Positions 27,776 through 37,754 of a stretch of DNA of 50,930 bases are shown here, in pieces. Position numbers and translations under genes: made by a program. Positions within the stretch are counted from its first letter, which is position 1; the number at the start of each line of letters is the position of its first letter. The notes beneath the pieces were generated by a model, which was not told the DNA's origin, did no database searches, and worked only from the letters and a program-made list of their open reading frames with translations. Source of the stretch: Pseudomonadota bacterium (GTDB lineage Bacteria > Myxococcota_A > Polyangia > Polyangiales > JAKSBK01); contig JAKSBK010000299.1 of the NCBI GenBank assembly GCA_022361155.1, forward strand, positions 1 through 50,930. The letters run 5' to 3'.

Positions 27776-30366
27776 GGGGGGCCGGCAGGCGGCGTTGGTG
27801 CAGGCGCCGGTGCAGGCGATGGTTGCGGCTGTTGGTAGGACGGATGAGGCCCGGGCCGCAGCCCCAGTGCGGAAAGTGCCCGGGGCGTCTCGGCGGATCG
27901 ATGTCCCTTCTTGAACAGAAACAGCTGTTTTCGCTGCGCGAGCAAGCCATACGGGTGCTTGAAGATCGCGTCCTGCAGCTGGAAGTGGCTGTGGGGCAGC
28001 CCCAGGTGGTGCTGGTGCACCAGCAGATAGTCCGCGTGGCCATGGGTTGTGCGCAGCGCATAGGCGTTGGATCGCGCCGAGATGTGGGGCGTCTCTTGCT
28101 CCGTCGCGGCCACGGGCGCGTCGTCAGGGATCATGGCCGACAGCTCCTTGAGTCCCTGATAGAGCTCCCTTTCGTCCTGGCTCATTTCGAAGCTGATCTT
28201 GCCGAAACCGGCCATGAAGGTGTTGCGCTGCAGCAGCGCGCCGTAGACGTAGCTGTGGCACAGCACACCGAGGCACAACGCGCCGAGCGCCGCCCTGCGC
28301 GCTTGTGGCGCAAGCAAACCGAGCGCAACGGCCGAGCCTGCAAAAAGCCACGGGACCCAATAGCTCGAGTACTGGAAGCCGAGTGAAATGGTGGGAGGAT
28401 AGCCCGTCGTCATCAACGTGAAAAAGAAAGGCGAAAGAAACAACACGAGCAGCATCACGCGACGCAGCGGAACAAAGGCGAGAGGCGCAGCCATGTGCAA
28501 GAAATAGATAAGCTTGCTTTCTTTGAGGACGGTGGTGAAGAAGTAATTCGGATTGGTGACGATCGTGCGTACGATGCTGCCGTAACCCATCTCGCCGGGA
28601 GCCACCAGATCCTTGTAGATGTTGGAGAACCACCACGGTCCCGCCAGCGGCATCACCACGAACTTCGCCGCCACGAACCAGACCAGCGAAACCAGCGTCA
28701 AGACGGCGCCGAAGCCCGCCCAGTGATCGACCAGCACCAGGAATACACCGAGGACGGCCAGCGTGACCGAAATATCCTCTCGCAAGAGAAGCAGCACCAG
28801 CGTGGTGCCGATCGCGAGCCACAGCTTCTTGTGCGCCAGCGCGACAAAGAGCAGGAAGTAGAACGGCAGCGACATCGGCATCCAGTGAAAGTCGTAGAAG
28901 TTGGCGCCGTGCAGGGGTGCGAACAACAGGTAGGTAAGCGCCAGGAGCGCGGCCGAAGCGCGCGGGACCCGCGTCGCGGCAAACAGGTACAGGGGTACCG
29001 ACGCGAAGCCGATGAAGCAGGACTGACCGATCAGAAGCGTCTCCGCGCCGGGCTGCAACGCGTACAGTGGCACGAACAAGAGCATCGCGAACTCGGCGTG
29101 ATTCGACAGGTAGCTGCCCTGCGGGACGGCCACGGACGAGTAGAAGGGTCGCCCGGACATGGCGTTGAACATGAGGTTGTCGAAGATGCCGAGATCGAAC
29201 GCAGCGGTGCCCAGGCGATGGTGGTGAAGCAACGTGTAGTAGGACGCGTAGACGGAGTAGACGGCCGCGCCCACAAGCACAAGCAGCAGCGGGGCCGCCC
29301 TACGAAGCTGCTGGGGAACGCGGTCGAGCCGGTCCTGCAGGGCTTCGCCCCAGATGGCCGCGGCGGCCCGGGCCGAGCGGCGCAGCAGTTGCTCGAAAAC
29401 CAAGACCGTGGCCGACAGAAGCGTCAGGTACACGAGCGGCCGGTGATAGAAGACGCGATAGGAAAGAAGCGCCGGCACCACGAACGCCACACACAGCGGC
29501 GCCAGCAGGTCCGCGACACGCTCGATGGCTCGCCGGGCTTTGGCGCGCTGCCACAGCGCATAGCTGCCCGCCACCAACACCGGCGCCAAGCCCCCGGCCA
29601 GGACCCCGATCAGCGCTCGCAATCGACTGCCCGGCGCCAACAGGTTGGATTGGATCAACCGATCGAACTCCGGCCCTTCAAGCGTGACCAGGACCGCGGT
29701 CAGGACCACGGAAGCACCTGCGGCAGCGAGCGTCAGACACGCCCGCGCGAAAGCTGGCCAGGCAAACGAGTCCACCCGGGTGTCGACGGCGGCTGCCACA
29801 GCCTCGGGTGGGGCGGGCGAGCGGACGGACCGCGGTAACGTAATGCGCTTGGGGACCTCGAATCCCGACTCGACGGGAGCCGCGTTACCGGCAGCAGCCG
29901 CGCCGGGCACGAGAGCAGACAACGGCGTGGAGTGGGGCAAGGTCTCTCTAGCTCCCGCCGAGCTCGGGCTCGCTGCCGCGATCGCATCCTCAGGGACTTC
30001 CGGGCCGAGGTCCTTTTGCGCGGGCGGCCGCGAACCCGCGTGCAGCTCGTCCGCTGCGTCCGGCGGCTCGCCCGATTCGGCAACCTGCGACTCCCGTCCG
30101 ACGTCTGCCAGCGCGGGCGGCGCAGGAGCCACGGGCGGCTCGGCGGTTTCGCGCTGGGGCTCGCTGAATGGGGCAACCTGCGGCTCCTCGCCGCCGGGCG
30201 GCGGCGCGCTCCAGACCCCCATCGGCGTGGCGAGCTCGGCGTGATCGGCAGTGGCGTCCGGCTCTGGCGGCGCCGTCGCCGATTCGTCCCCACCGTCCTC
30301 GCTCGAGTCCGGTTCCCGATCCCCCGGTTCCGTTGGCTGGTCCGGCGTGCTCACGCTGTGGCCCAT
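27772..30366 (-). CDS. DUF2079 multi-pass membrane protein with long disordered N-terminus
   Basis: The 864-residue protein starts with about 230 Pro/Ala/Glu-rich disordered residues. About 12 membrane segments follow. YTLLHHHRLGTAAFDLGIFD and SVAVPQGSYLSNHAEF are the typical DUF2079 signature, followed by REDISVTLAVLGVFLVL. DUF2079 proteins resemble GT-C glycosyltransferases (mannosyltransferase-like), so a polyprenyl-phosphate-sugar-dependent transferase is plausible. Its acidic motif is at FDLGIFD. It is coupled by ATGA to the methyltransferase. The nearby polyprenyl-glucose synthase-like gene could supply the donor; that link is inference. Confidence 0.85.
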   Translation of the reverse strand: MGHSVSTPDQPTEPGDREPDSSEDGGDESATAPPEPDATADHAELATPMGVWSAPPPGGEEPQVAPFSEPQRETAEPPVAPAPPALADVGRESQVAESGEPPDAADELHAGSRPPAQKDLGPEVPEDAIAAASPSSAGARETLPHSTPLSALVPGAAAAGNAAPVESGFEVPKRITLPRSVRSPAPPEAVAAAVDTRVDSFAWPAFARACLTLAAAGASVVLTAVLVTLEGPEFDRLIQSNLLAPGSRLRALIGVLAGGLAPVLVAGSYALWQRAKARRAIERVADLLAPLCVAFVVPALLSYRVFYHRPLVYLTLLSATVLVFEQLLRRSARAAAAIWGEALQDRLDRVPQQLRRAAPLLLVLVGAAVYSVYASYYTLLHHHRLGTAAFDLGIFDNLMFNAMSGRPFYSSVAVPQGSYLSNHAEFAMLLFVPLYALQPGAETLLIGQSCFIGFASVPLYLFAATRVPRASAALLALTYLLFAPLHGANFYDFHWMPMSLPFYFLLFVALAHKKLWLAIGTTLVLLLLREDISVTLAVLGVFLVLVDHWAGFGAVLTLVSLVWFVAAKFVVMPLAGPWWFSNIYKDLVAPGEMGYGSIVRTIVTNPNYFFTTVLKESKLIYFLHMAAPLAFVPLRRVMLLVLFLSPFFFTLMTTGYPPTISLGFQYSSYWVPWLFAGSAVALGLLAPQARRAALGALCLGVLCHSYVYGALLQRNTFMAGFGKISFEMSQDERELYQGLKELSAMIPDDAPVAATEQETPHISARSNAYALRTTHGHADYLLVHQHHLGLPHSHFQLQDAIFKHPYGLLAQRKQLFLFKKGHRSAETPRALSALGLRPGPHPSYQQPQPSPAPAPAPTPPAGPP

Positions 30367-30460
30367 GTAGCTGGGGCGCCCTGCCCTAGCAAGTTCCCAT
30401 CCCGAAACTCCGGACCGAGCATGGCGCAGCGCTGCAGGGTTGGATGGCGTAGCACCAGCG

Positions 30461-31870
30461 CTAGCCAGCCGAGTGTTGGCCGACTCGAGCTTGCTTCGAG
30501 AGCAATTCCACGACGTAAGGGAAGCCCACCTGGAGCATGTCGACGTCCGGCGCGATCTGACCCACCAACCAAAACAACATCACGAGGGAGCGCTCGATAT
30601 AGAACCAACCCTCGGGGTATACAAAGGCACGCGCCAGCTCACGCAGCTGCTCGAACTCCAGCCTCGGGTTGGCAAGGTTGCGCAGACGCTCCTGGTCGGC
30701 GCGCATGACCGCCCCCGGAGTCCGGTGCTTGACTTGAAGCAGGCGGCGGAAATAGAGCATGACGGTTTCCTCGAGCAGCTCGCGGTTGCCCTCGGCCGCC
30801 ACGAAACCCATGCGCTCGAAGCCGTGCAGCACGCGAGCGCCGTCCTGGGCGAAGAAGCCCTGCAGCTGTTCCAGCATGCCGTCGATCAGGTTGTCGCGCG
30901 CGATGGTCACGGTACCGAAGTCGAGCAGCACAAGCTCAGGCCGTGACGGGCTCGGGCCAGCGCGAACTAGAAAGTTGCCCGGATGCGGATCCGCATGGAA
31001 ATAGCGATCCACGAACAGCTGTTTGTAAAAGCTCTGAACCAGGCGTGTCGCCACGGCGTCGGGGTCGATGCCGGCCGCGCGCATCTCGTCGATGTGCGTG
31101 ATCTTGATGCCGCGCATGAACGTCATCGTCAGCACCTCGCGTGACGTGAGCGCGTCGATGACCTCGGGTGTGAACACATCGGGCACCGCGACGAAGTTGT
31201 CCCTGATCCGCCGCATGCACTCGGCCTCGTGCAGATAATCGGTCTCTCTGCGCAGCAGGTCGACCAGCGACCGGTGCACCACCTCGATGTTACCCACCGG
31301 CATGAAGCGCTTGTAGATCGCCAGTGCCAGCTTCACGACCTTCATGTCGAGACGAATCGTTTCGCGTATGCGCGGATAGAGGATCTTGACCGCCACGTGC
31401 GTGCCGTCTGGCAGCCGGGCCGCGTGCACCTGACCGAGCGAGGCCGCAGCAATGGGCTCGGCCTCGATGCTGGCAAAGCACTCCTCGGGGGGGCGCCTCA
31501 AACTGCGGACCAGCACCGTGCGAACCTCGGAGAAAGGCCGCGCCGGGACCTTGTCCTGAAGGGTTTCCAGCCTGCGGAGGTAAGCTGCCGGCATGAACCC
31601 ACCCAAGATGGACAGCACCTGGCCCAGCTTGATGTAGACCCCGCGCAACCGCAGGATGCCGCCCAACAAGCGCACGGCATTGCGCTCGTCGGTGCGTTTC
31701 CGCCGCTCCGTCAGCCACTGCGGCCGCCCCAGCTCCCGAACACCGTCTTTTCCCTGCTGCACACGGCCGAAGAGCCGGACGAGCGCGAACTGAAGCATGT
31801 AGCTACAGAAGATGACCGCCAGTAGGATCCACGCGCGGAGCAGACGCGCCGTCAATCGCATCGCCCGCAT
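30461..31870 (-). CDS. ABC1/UbiB-family atypical kinase
   Basis: From ATG 31870 (31861 and 31927 also possible) the protein has 469 residues. An N-terminal membrane-proximal helix (LLRAWILLAVIFCSYMLQ) precedes the UbiB core: the YIKLGQVLS KxGQ motif, the Ala-rich loop IAAASLGQVHAA, Lys in VAVKILYP, FHADPHPGNF and LLDFGTVT. These are the signature residues of ABC1 proteins. UbiB/Coq8 relatives support ubiquinone or other isoprenoid-lipid metabolism through ATPase activity. It is on the same strand as DUF2079, about 95 bp upstream. The nearby HMG-CoA reductase is consistent with isoprenoid context but not proof. Confidence 0.93.
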   Translation of the reverse strand: MRAMRLTARLLRAWILLAVIFCSYMLQFALVRLFGRVQQGKDGVRELGRPQWLTERRKRTDERNAVRLLGGILRLRGVYIKLGQVLSILGGFMPAAYLRRLETLQDKVPARPFSEVRTVLVRSLRRPPEECFASIEAEPIAAASLGQVHAARLPDGTHVAVKILYPRIRETIRLDMKVVKLALAIYKRFMPVGNIEVVHRSLVDLLRRETDYLHEAECMRRIRDNFVAVPDVFTPEVIDALTSREVLTMTFMRGIKITHIDEMRAAGIDPDAVATRLVQSFYKQLFVDRYFHADPHPGNFLVRAGPSPSRPELVLLDFGTVTIARDNLIDGMLEQLQGFFAQDGARVLHGFERMGFVAAEGNRELLEETVMLYFRRLLQVKHRTPGAVMRADQERLRNLANPRLEFEQLRELARAFVYPEGWFYIERSLVMLFWLVGQIAPDVDMLQVGFPYVVELLSKQARVGQHSAG

Positions 31871-32153
31871 TGTCCCAGCGGCGCGCCCGGAAGCCAACCC
31901 AGCCGGCACACTGCACGGATGGACCATGATGCGAGGACTCTACAGGCGTCCTGTCCTGGCCACGCTGATGAGCGCACCAATGTGCATTGGCTGCCAGCCG
32001 CTGCGCTCGGCTTGCGCATTCGAGGACACACCGCACGGCTGCGCCTCATGCTTCGTTACCAGCGCCTGCTCGACACGGGGTTCGGGTGCCGACGCTCCGG
32101 AGCGGATCTGGTCGCCGCGCGGGTCGGGTTTCGGTGGTGAAGGGCTCCAGGCC

Positions 32154-33464
32154 TCAACCTGGATTGGAGCTCGCAGCGGAGATGGGCGCGGCCGTGCCAA
32201 CGCCCTGCAACAGGGCCTGTCTAGCGGCCTCGATCGTGATACGACCCGCCGCGTGGATGGCGCTCGCGATCCGCTCTACGTCCGCGCCCGTGGCGCCGGC
32301 GGCGCTGGCAACGCTGCGCGCGTGCAGCATCATGTGGCCACGCTGAATGCCCTCGGTCGCAAGGGCCTTGAGTGCGGCGAGGTTGCTGGCCATGCCCGCG
32401 GCAGCGGCAACCATGGCCAGCTCGGTGGCGCTCCGCGCTCGCACCAGCCGCAGCGCGAGCTGCGCCGCCTGGTGCACCCGGTTGGGGCCACCCACGGTGC
32501 CGAGCGCCAGCGGCAGCTCCAGCGTGCCCTCCAGCTCGCCGGTTTCGGCCACCTCCCAGGTGCACAAGGGCAGGTAGCGGCCGCTGCGTGCAGCGTAGGC
32601 GTGCGCGCCTGCCTCGATCGCACGCCAATCGTTGCCCGTGGCGATCACCACGGCATCGATGCCGTTCATGATACCCTTGTTGTGTGTGGCGGCCCTGTAA
32701 GGGTCCCGCTCGGCGAAGCGCGACGCTTGCACGATACGTTCACGCACCGCCTGGCCCGAATGTAGCTTGGACTGAAGCGAGCGAGCGGGCACACGCCCCT
32801 TGATACGCACTCGGCGCCGGTCGCTGAGGTTCGACAGGATGCGCAGTCCCATGCGGCCGCCGATGAGCTTTGCCACCGAGGCCGCCAGCTGCTCGGCCAC
32901 GGTGTTGACCAGGTTGGCGCCCATGGCGTCACAGCAATCGACCAGCACGTGAACCACGACCATGCCGTCGCCAAGGTCCCGCACCTCGATGGAGCGCACA
33001 CCACCACCGTGGCCGACGAGCGTGGGCACCGCCCGGTCGCCCAGCTGCATGAGCTCGGCGCGATGCTCGAGCAACCTGCGCTCGGCCTTTGTGGGGTCAT
33101 CGACCCCGTCGAGCTGGATCTGCCCGATCATCAGGGGCGGGTCCGCCTCCCCCACGAACCCTCCACCCAAGCGGATCATCTTGGCAGCGTTCGACGCCGC
33201 GGCCACCACCGAAGGTTCCTCGATGGCCATGGGCACGAGGTGGTCGCGCCCGTTGAGCCTGACGTTGAGCGCGAGCGCCAGCGGCAGCGTGTAGGTGCCA
33301 ACCACGTTCTCCACCAGCTTGTCGGCTTGATCGCTCGCTAGGCCCCCGTGCTGGAGCGCCCCCTCAAGCTGGTCTAGCGGCATGTCCAAGAGCTCCGCCG
33401 CTAGCCGGCGACGCTGATCCAACGAAAGCCGATAAAAGCCCGGGATTCTCGAATTGTGGCTCAT
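32154..33464 (-). CDS. Hydroxymethylglutaryl-CoA reductase, class II
   Basis: From ATG 33464 (MSHNSRIPGFYRLS) the protein has 436 residues, the normal length for class II enzymes. Conserved elements include the catalytic Glu in ENVVGTYTLPLAL, AIEEPSVVAAAS, the Lys in THNKGIMNGIDAVV, the Asp in ATGNDWRA, and the C-terminal catalytic His in HMMLHARSVA. The reaction interconverts HMG-CoA and mevalonate using NAD(P)H, the committed step of the mevalonate route in bacteria that lack the MEP route, or a catabolic step in Pseudomonas. No other mevalonate gene is in the window. The upstream in-frame start at 33533 adds only Arg-rich residues. Confidence 0.95.
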   Translation of the reverse strand: MSHNSRIPGFYRLSLDQRRRLAAELLDMPLDQLEGALQHGGLASDQADKLVENVVGTYTLPLALALNVRLNGRDHLVPMAIEEPSVVAAASNAAKMIRLGGGFVGEADPPLMIGQIQLDGVDDPTKAERRLLEHRAELMQLGDRAVPTLVGHGGGVRSIEVRDLGDGMVVVHVLVDCCDAMGANLVNTVAEQLAASVAKLIGGRMGLRILSNLSDRRRVRIKGRVPARSLQSKLHSGQAVRERIVQASRFAERDPYRAATHNKGIMNGIDAVVIATGNDWRAIEAGAHAYAARSGRYLPLCTWEVAETGELEGTLELPLALGTVGGPNRVHQAAQLALRLVRARSATELAMVAAAAGMASNLAALKALATEGIQRGHMMLHARSVASAAGATGADVERIASAIHAAGRITIEAARQALLQGVGTAAPISAASSNPG

Positions 33465-33626
33465 GCTGAGACGTCCTCGCTGCTGCCGGCACCCGCGGCC
33501 CCGATCGCCAAGGGATCGGCACCGCGCCCGCACGAAACTAGCGCTGGCACCATACCCGCAAATCTCGCTCCTGACACCACCGCCCCGGAACTTCCGTTTC
33601 CGCCTAGCCTCATCGCCTCCATTGCG

Positions 33627-34880
33627 TCAAGGCAACAGCTGCCGCGACGCCATCACGGCAAAGAAAAAGAGCGTCGCAACGAGCAACCCCGTTCCCAGCG
33701 CACCCGTGCGCAAGGCACCGAAGGCGGAAGGCCGGCGATTGAGCAACAGCAGGGCAGCTGCCAGCACGGGCATGAACCAAGCGCCTACGATCGCGTACGC
33801 CCTCTGAGCCTGTTCAAAGCTCCCCGCAAGCCCAAACAAGGGGACGGTCGCCAGCGCAACAAGGTAGGCGCGGTACGCGGGTCTGGCCGCGCTTGGCTGG
33901 GTCTGGCTGTCGCCTCGCGCAAGGCGGAAAACGTCCGAGAACAGGTAGGGCACCGATTGCCAGACACCGAGAAGACTGCTGCTGATCGCGCACCAGGCTC
34001 CTGCCAGGAAGAGCCAGCGTCCCGGCGCTCCCAGCGATTGCCCGAGGCGGTCGGCCAGCGCGACCAGCAGGGTTGCACCCTTGCCCTCTGTGCTCAGCGT
34101 GCTTCCGATCACGACCATGGCCAGGCCGAAGATGGCCGTTGCCGTATAGCCGACGGCGAGGTCGATCCTGGAGACGTGAAGGTGCTCGGGCTGATCCCGC
34201 TGCGCCTCACGAATCCAGTAGCCGTAGCAAAGCACCGTGACGGTGCCGCCCACGCCGCCCACGAGCGCAAGCGTCCAGCCGAGGCCCGCGCCCTGTGCGT
34301 CGGGGATGCTCGGCAACAACAGGCCCTGCGCAACGGTCGCGGTTCCGGGCCACAGCGAGCCTGCCGTCACCACCACGATCACAAACATCACGCCGATCAG
34401 CGCGCTCATGATGCGCTCGAAGAGGACAAACCCGCCCGCAAGAACCAAGGCTAGTGCCGCGGCGCTGTGCGCCGCTCCGAAAACGAGCTTCGCGCGAACG
34501 GCATCGTCGAAGATCGGAAGGATCGCGGCCGCGGTCACTGCGCACGCGGCGAGCAATGCCCTGCCGACAAAGAAGCTCCAAGCGATCAGGTACGGTAGGA
34601 ACAGCCAGGCCACGGTCTTGCCCCAGCGGTCCACGCATCGCTCGAGAAGCGTCCTTCCACTGGCAAGCTGAATGCGCGCCAGGCCTTCGTTCAGGCCGTA
34701 CTTCAGGACGGCTCCCACCACCACCGCCCACAGAACGCCAACACCGAGGTGGCTTCCTACCAGGCCGGCCGTCGCGAGATCGCCGGCTCCCACGCCCGTA
34801 GCAGCAACCAGCAGGCCCGGGCCCAACGTCCAGAGCAATCCTCCGGTCGTCGGGGTCGCGCTACTGCGTTGCTTTCCCAT
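33627..34880 (-). CDS. Nramp-superfamily transporter lacking canonical metal motifs
   Basis: The 417-residue protein has about eleven membrane segments and the Nramp fold phrases LLWTLGPGLLVAATGVG and GLNEGLARIQLASGRTLLER. The TM1 metal motif DPGN is replaced by GAGD at about 31-34. The TM6 region (GGVGGTVTVLCYGYWIREA) lacks the MPH motif. Standard manganese or iron transport therefore cannot be assumed; related non-canonical Nramp proteins move magnesium or aluminium, or have unknown cargo. It is probably proton- or ion-coupled at the inner membrane. It is upstream of HMG-CoA reductase on the same strand with a 162-bp gap, so not necessarily an operon. Confidence 0.85.
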   Translation of the reverse strand: MGKQRSSATPTTGGLLWTLGPGLLVAATGVGAGDLATAGLVGSHLGVGVLWAVVVGAVLKYGLNEGLARIQLASGRTLLERCVDRWGKTVAWLFLPYLIAWSFFVGRALLAACAVTAAAILPIFDDAVRAKLVFGAAHSAAALALVLAGGFVLFERIMSALIGVMFVIVVVTAGSLWPGTATVAQGLLLPSIPDAQGAGLGWTLALVGGVGGTVTVLCYGYWIREAQRDQPEHLHVSRIDLAVGYTATAIFGLAMVVIGSTLSTEGKGATLLVALADRLGQSLGAPGRWLFLAGAWCAISSSLLGVWQSVPYLFSDVFRLARGDSQTQPSAARPAYRAYLVALATVPLFGLAGSFEQAQRAYAIVGAWFMPVLAAALLLLNRRPSAFGALRTGALGTGLLVATLFFFAVMASRQLLP

Positions 34881-34949
34881 GCTGGAGCCGAGCTAACCCC
34901 AATTGCGGATGTCCACCGGGACCACCCGCTACAGCCGAATCGCTCGATC

Positions 34950-37217
34950 CTACAGGGACTTGAGATAGGTGATGAGGTCGTCCAGCTCGGAAGGAGTCAA
35001 GTGCGATGTGTCGCCGTGCGACGCGCCACCGCAGGCGCCGAAGCGTTCTTCGAGCGTTGCAGCGCAGCCGTTGTGCATGTACGGCGCACGGAAGCGCAGG
35101 CCCAGCAGTCCGGGGACCTGCAAGGGTTGGCCTGTGCCGACGTCCACGCTCTCACTGTTGGTCAATTTGGGACCCGCATGGCACGAGGAGCAAGCGGCCT
35201 GTTGGGACTCGAAGACCTTTTTGCCTAGCGCCACCGCCGCAGCGTCGGCCGGACTGGACCGCAGTGCCGGCTGCGCGTCGATCCATTGGGCTAGGGCCTC
35301 GATCTGCTCGGCGGACGGCGTGAAGCCGCCCATGCGGCCAACGAACACCTCGTGCACGAGCATGCCGAAGTCCTTCATGTCGCCTTGCCAATGAAAGGGC
35401 TCGGTTCCCAGGATGCCGCCGCGCAGGTGCTGTGTGCGCCGCCGGCCGAAACCCTCGAAGTCCCAGACCCGGCCATCGTCTCCAGCTTCGGCGTGGCACT
35501 GAGCACACGCGATACTGCCACCGCTGTTGCGATGGAACAAGGCGTGGCCGCTGTCGCTTCGGCGCTCGAGGCTGAGCGGAATCGTGGCAAACGGAGTCTG
35601 CGAGGCCGCTGCATTCAGATCGAAGAGCGCCAGCTCGGCCGGTTCCCTGGACTGGACCACCAGCGTCGCCTCGTCCAGGAACATCACACTGGTGGCTTCG
35701 CCCCGCATGCGCAGCTGTCGGCTGGCTGCCGCGCACTCGAGCTGACCCCGCGCGGGATTGGTCGGAAGGGATCCGCCCGGCGCGCTGTAGACCAGGACCT
35801 GCGTCGACAGGCCGCTCGGCAGCGGCAGCGACGGCTCGAAGTCCGCTGCAGCCACCAGCGGCGGCCCGGAAGCTGCGCTCGCTGCGTTGCCCGGACTTGC
35901 CACGGCCATTCTACTGCGGCCGGGCGATACAGCGAGATCCACCGCCAGCACGGCCGAGGTCAGCACGGGAGCCGCCGGAGCCGCCGGTCCGCCGCCTGTC
36001 GAGGCACTCAACGAAGTCACGCTGGCGTGCACGATGCTCGAGCCGCAGCCGCCGCTGGCATAGCCCCCCGGCGTCTTGGTTCCGATCAGCGAAGCGTCCG
36101 AGCGCTGGTGGAGCATGGCGACGCCCGAGCGCGGTATTCGCACAAGGCGCCAGGCCACGTTGGCTTCGAAGGACACTTCCACGGGCATCACTCTGCACAT
36201 GCCTTGCCCCGCCTGAACCGCACGTTGCTCCATGGACTTCGCCGGGGCTGGCGTCATGCGCTGGCTGATCTGTCCTTGTGCGTCGAGCACGAGCAGCTCC
36301 GCAGCGCGAAACCGGGATACATAGAGTCGATCGTCCGCCGCCACCACGTCGCGCAGGTCGGGGGCCAGGGTCAGCGAGCGGCTGGGCGGCCCACCACCCG
36401 CGGGCAAGGTTAGGAGAACCCCTTCGGCACAGGCGACGTGCAACGAGTCGGTCGTCTGGTCGTAGGCGATGCCGCGGGGATGGTCGCAAGCCGGGCGGCG
36501 CTCCACGAGCGCCGGCTGCTTCGGATCGACACTAACGACAGCGCCTCCGCCGCGCAGAGCGACGTGTACGCGGCCCGCCCTGTCTTCGACCAGACGACCC
36601 GGCTCGTCGCCCGCCTCGAGCTTGATCTCGGCGATCCGCTCGAAGCTGCCGAGGTCGGCGATGTACACCGCGTCCCGATCGGGATCGGACACCACGGCTC
36701 GACCGCCGTTGCTGGTCAGAATCAAGGTGCCGCCGCTAATGGGCGGCGGCGGGGTCTTGGCCCGCACGACCGGAACCGCCGGAGCCGCCTGCAAGCCCGC
36801 GAGGCCCCCGAAGCCCCCGAGGGGCAGGCCCAGCCCCCCAAACCCCGGAAAACCGCCCGGGCGGCCGCCGACAGCACCACACGGCACGATCGCGCCCGTC
36901 GTGCCCCCGATGCCCGCCACACCTGCGGTGCGACCGCCGATCACGCCCGCGGGACCCAGGACGCCGCCGCGGCCCCCTCCGGATCGCGGGCTCGGTGCTC
37001 TGACCACGCCAGCCCGGCCTCCGGCTCCGTCCGTGCCCGCGGTTCCTGCGTACGGCCCCCCACCGTGCATGTGCATGGCTGTCTTGTGGTCGCCGCAAGC
37101 ACTCAGCGTGCCGCACAGCGCCAGTACAACGGCGCTCGGCGCCAACCGACCAAGACCCCCGGGCACACGTGCTCGCGCAAGCCCCGCGGTGCGGGAAAAA
37201 CAGGCTGGTTTCGTCAT
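34950..37217 (-). CDS. Lipoprotein with Gly-rich linker, beta-propeller and two c-type haem motifs
   Basis: From ATG 37217 (AAGGAGG five bases upstream) the protein has 755 residues. It has a lipoprotein signal with lipobox LSAC (Cys41) and a Gly/Pro/Ala-rich linker at 52-158. A propeller-like region (about 160-540) contains YVTN-style repeats such as VSDPDRDAVYIADL. A C-terminal region carries CAQCH near 570 and CSSCH near 675, with MHNGCAATLEERF typical of MauG/cytochrome c peroxidase relatives. It probably binds two haems in the periplasm or outer membrane and could be a peroxidase or oxidase; the electron partner is unknown. The frame remains open to 37595 upstream, without domain support. 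Confidence 0.82.
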   Translation of the reverse strand: MTKPACFSRTAGLARARVPGGLGRLAPSAVVLALCGTLSACGDHKTAMHMHGGGPYAGTAGTDGAGGRAGVVRAPSPRSGGGRGGVLGPAGVIGGRTAGVAGIGGTTGAIVPCGAVGGRPGGFPGFGGLGLPLGGFGGLAGLQAAPAVPVVRAKTPPPPISGGTLILTSNGGRAVVSDPDRDAVYIADLGSFERIAEIKLEAGDEPGRLVEDRAGRVHVALRGGGAVVSVDPKQPALVERRPACDHPRGIAYDQTTDSLHVACAEGVLLTLPAGGGPPSRSLTLAPDLRDVVAADDRLYVSRFRAAELLVLDAQGQISQRMTPAPAKSMEQRAVQAGQGMCRVMPVEVSFEANVAWRLVRIPRSGVAMLHQRSDASLIGTKTPGGYASGGCGSSIVHASVTSLSASTGGGPAAPAAPVLTSAVLAVDLAVSPGRSRMAVASPGNAASAASGPPLVAAADFEPSLPLPSGLSTQVLVYSAPGGSLPTNPARGQLECAAASRQLRMRGEATSVMFLDEATLVVQSREPAELALFDLNAAASQTPFATIPLSLERRSDSGHALFHRNSGGSIACAQCHAEAGDDGRVWDFEGFGRRRTQHLRGGILGTEPFHWQGDMKDFGMLVHEVFVGRMGGFTPSAEQIEALAQWIDAQPALRSSPADAAAVALGKKVFESQQAACSSCHAGPKLTNSESVDVGTGQPLQVPGLLGLRFRAPYMHNGCAATLEERFGACGGASHGDTSHLTPSELDDLITYLKSL

Positions 37218-37754
37218 TGGTTCCTCCTTGCGCTGCCGTGGCTTCATGCACCGCGTCCCTTTCCCGGTCACAAAGCAAGGCTTGCTCGGGCCGCGATCCG
37301 AATGTCGCGGGATCGGGGTCTGTAGCGCTGACCCGAGCTCATCCTGCGGCAGGAGTGCAAGAGCGATGCCCTGCCCCAGACGTGGCCCGATGGTGTCGAG
37401 GACACCCAACTGACGGACACCCAACCGTTCGAGATCGAGCCGGGCGCCGCGTTCCATGTCCGCGGACGCGAACCACGTGTACGCTCTCGGGTGGAGCCGC
37501 AGCCGGCCTGGAGCCAGATCGGACGCGAAAAGCCCCCTTATCGCCGCCAAGAAAAGCAGTGGCAGGCTAGCGAGCACACGATGGTGGCTGACCATATGGT
37601 TCGCAGATCAAGCTCCTGCGTCTCGGCGCCGGTAGCAGGTTTCCCGGGACGTTTTGCGACAACCTTTTACATTCCCGTGACAACTGCGCGGACGCTCGGT
37701 GCTCCCATGCACGCCGACGCCGGTGGCTGGGGGCCGGCAACGAGCACACGGCCC
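37218..37754. other. Divergent intergenic region between cytochrome lipoprotein and GT2 genes
   Basis: Both flanking genes must be transcribed from promoters in or near these 537 bases. The reverse frame of the lipoprotein gene stays open up to 37595. Those 126 codons include a hydrophobic start (ASLPLLFLAAIRGLF), but they sit upstream of a strong ribosome site and lipoprotein signal, so I do not include them. The GT2 frame is also open upstream from 37491. No repeat or RNA structure stands out. The 37655-37680 stretch is comparatively A/T-rich and may hold a promoter. Confidence 0.4.

Noticed and set aside
31812-32765. Forward ORF of 317 residues running into the HMG-CoA reductase gene
   Set aside because: It overlaps a solid reverse-strand HMG-CoA reductase by about 600 bases and has no recognisable domain. 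A possible short Cys-rich start (31924 onward) is not followed by a stop before the overlap.
37218-37595. Upstream extension of the cytochrome lipoprotein frame
   Set aside because: The extra 126 codons precede a strong AAGGAGG site and a lipoprotein signal at 37217. The hydrophobic stretch there is suggestive, but the domain evidence favours the later start.
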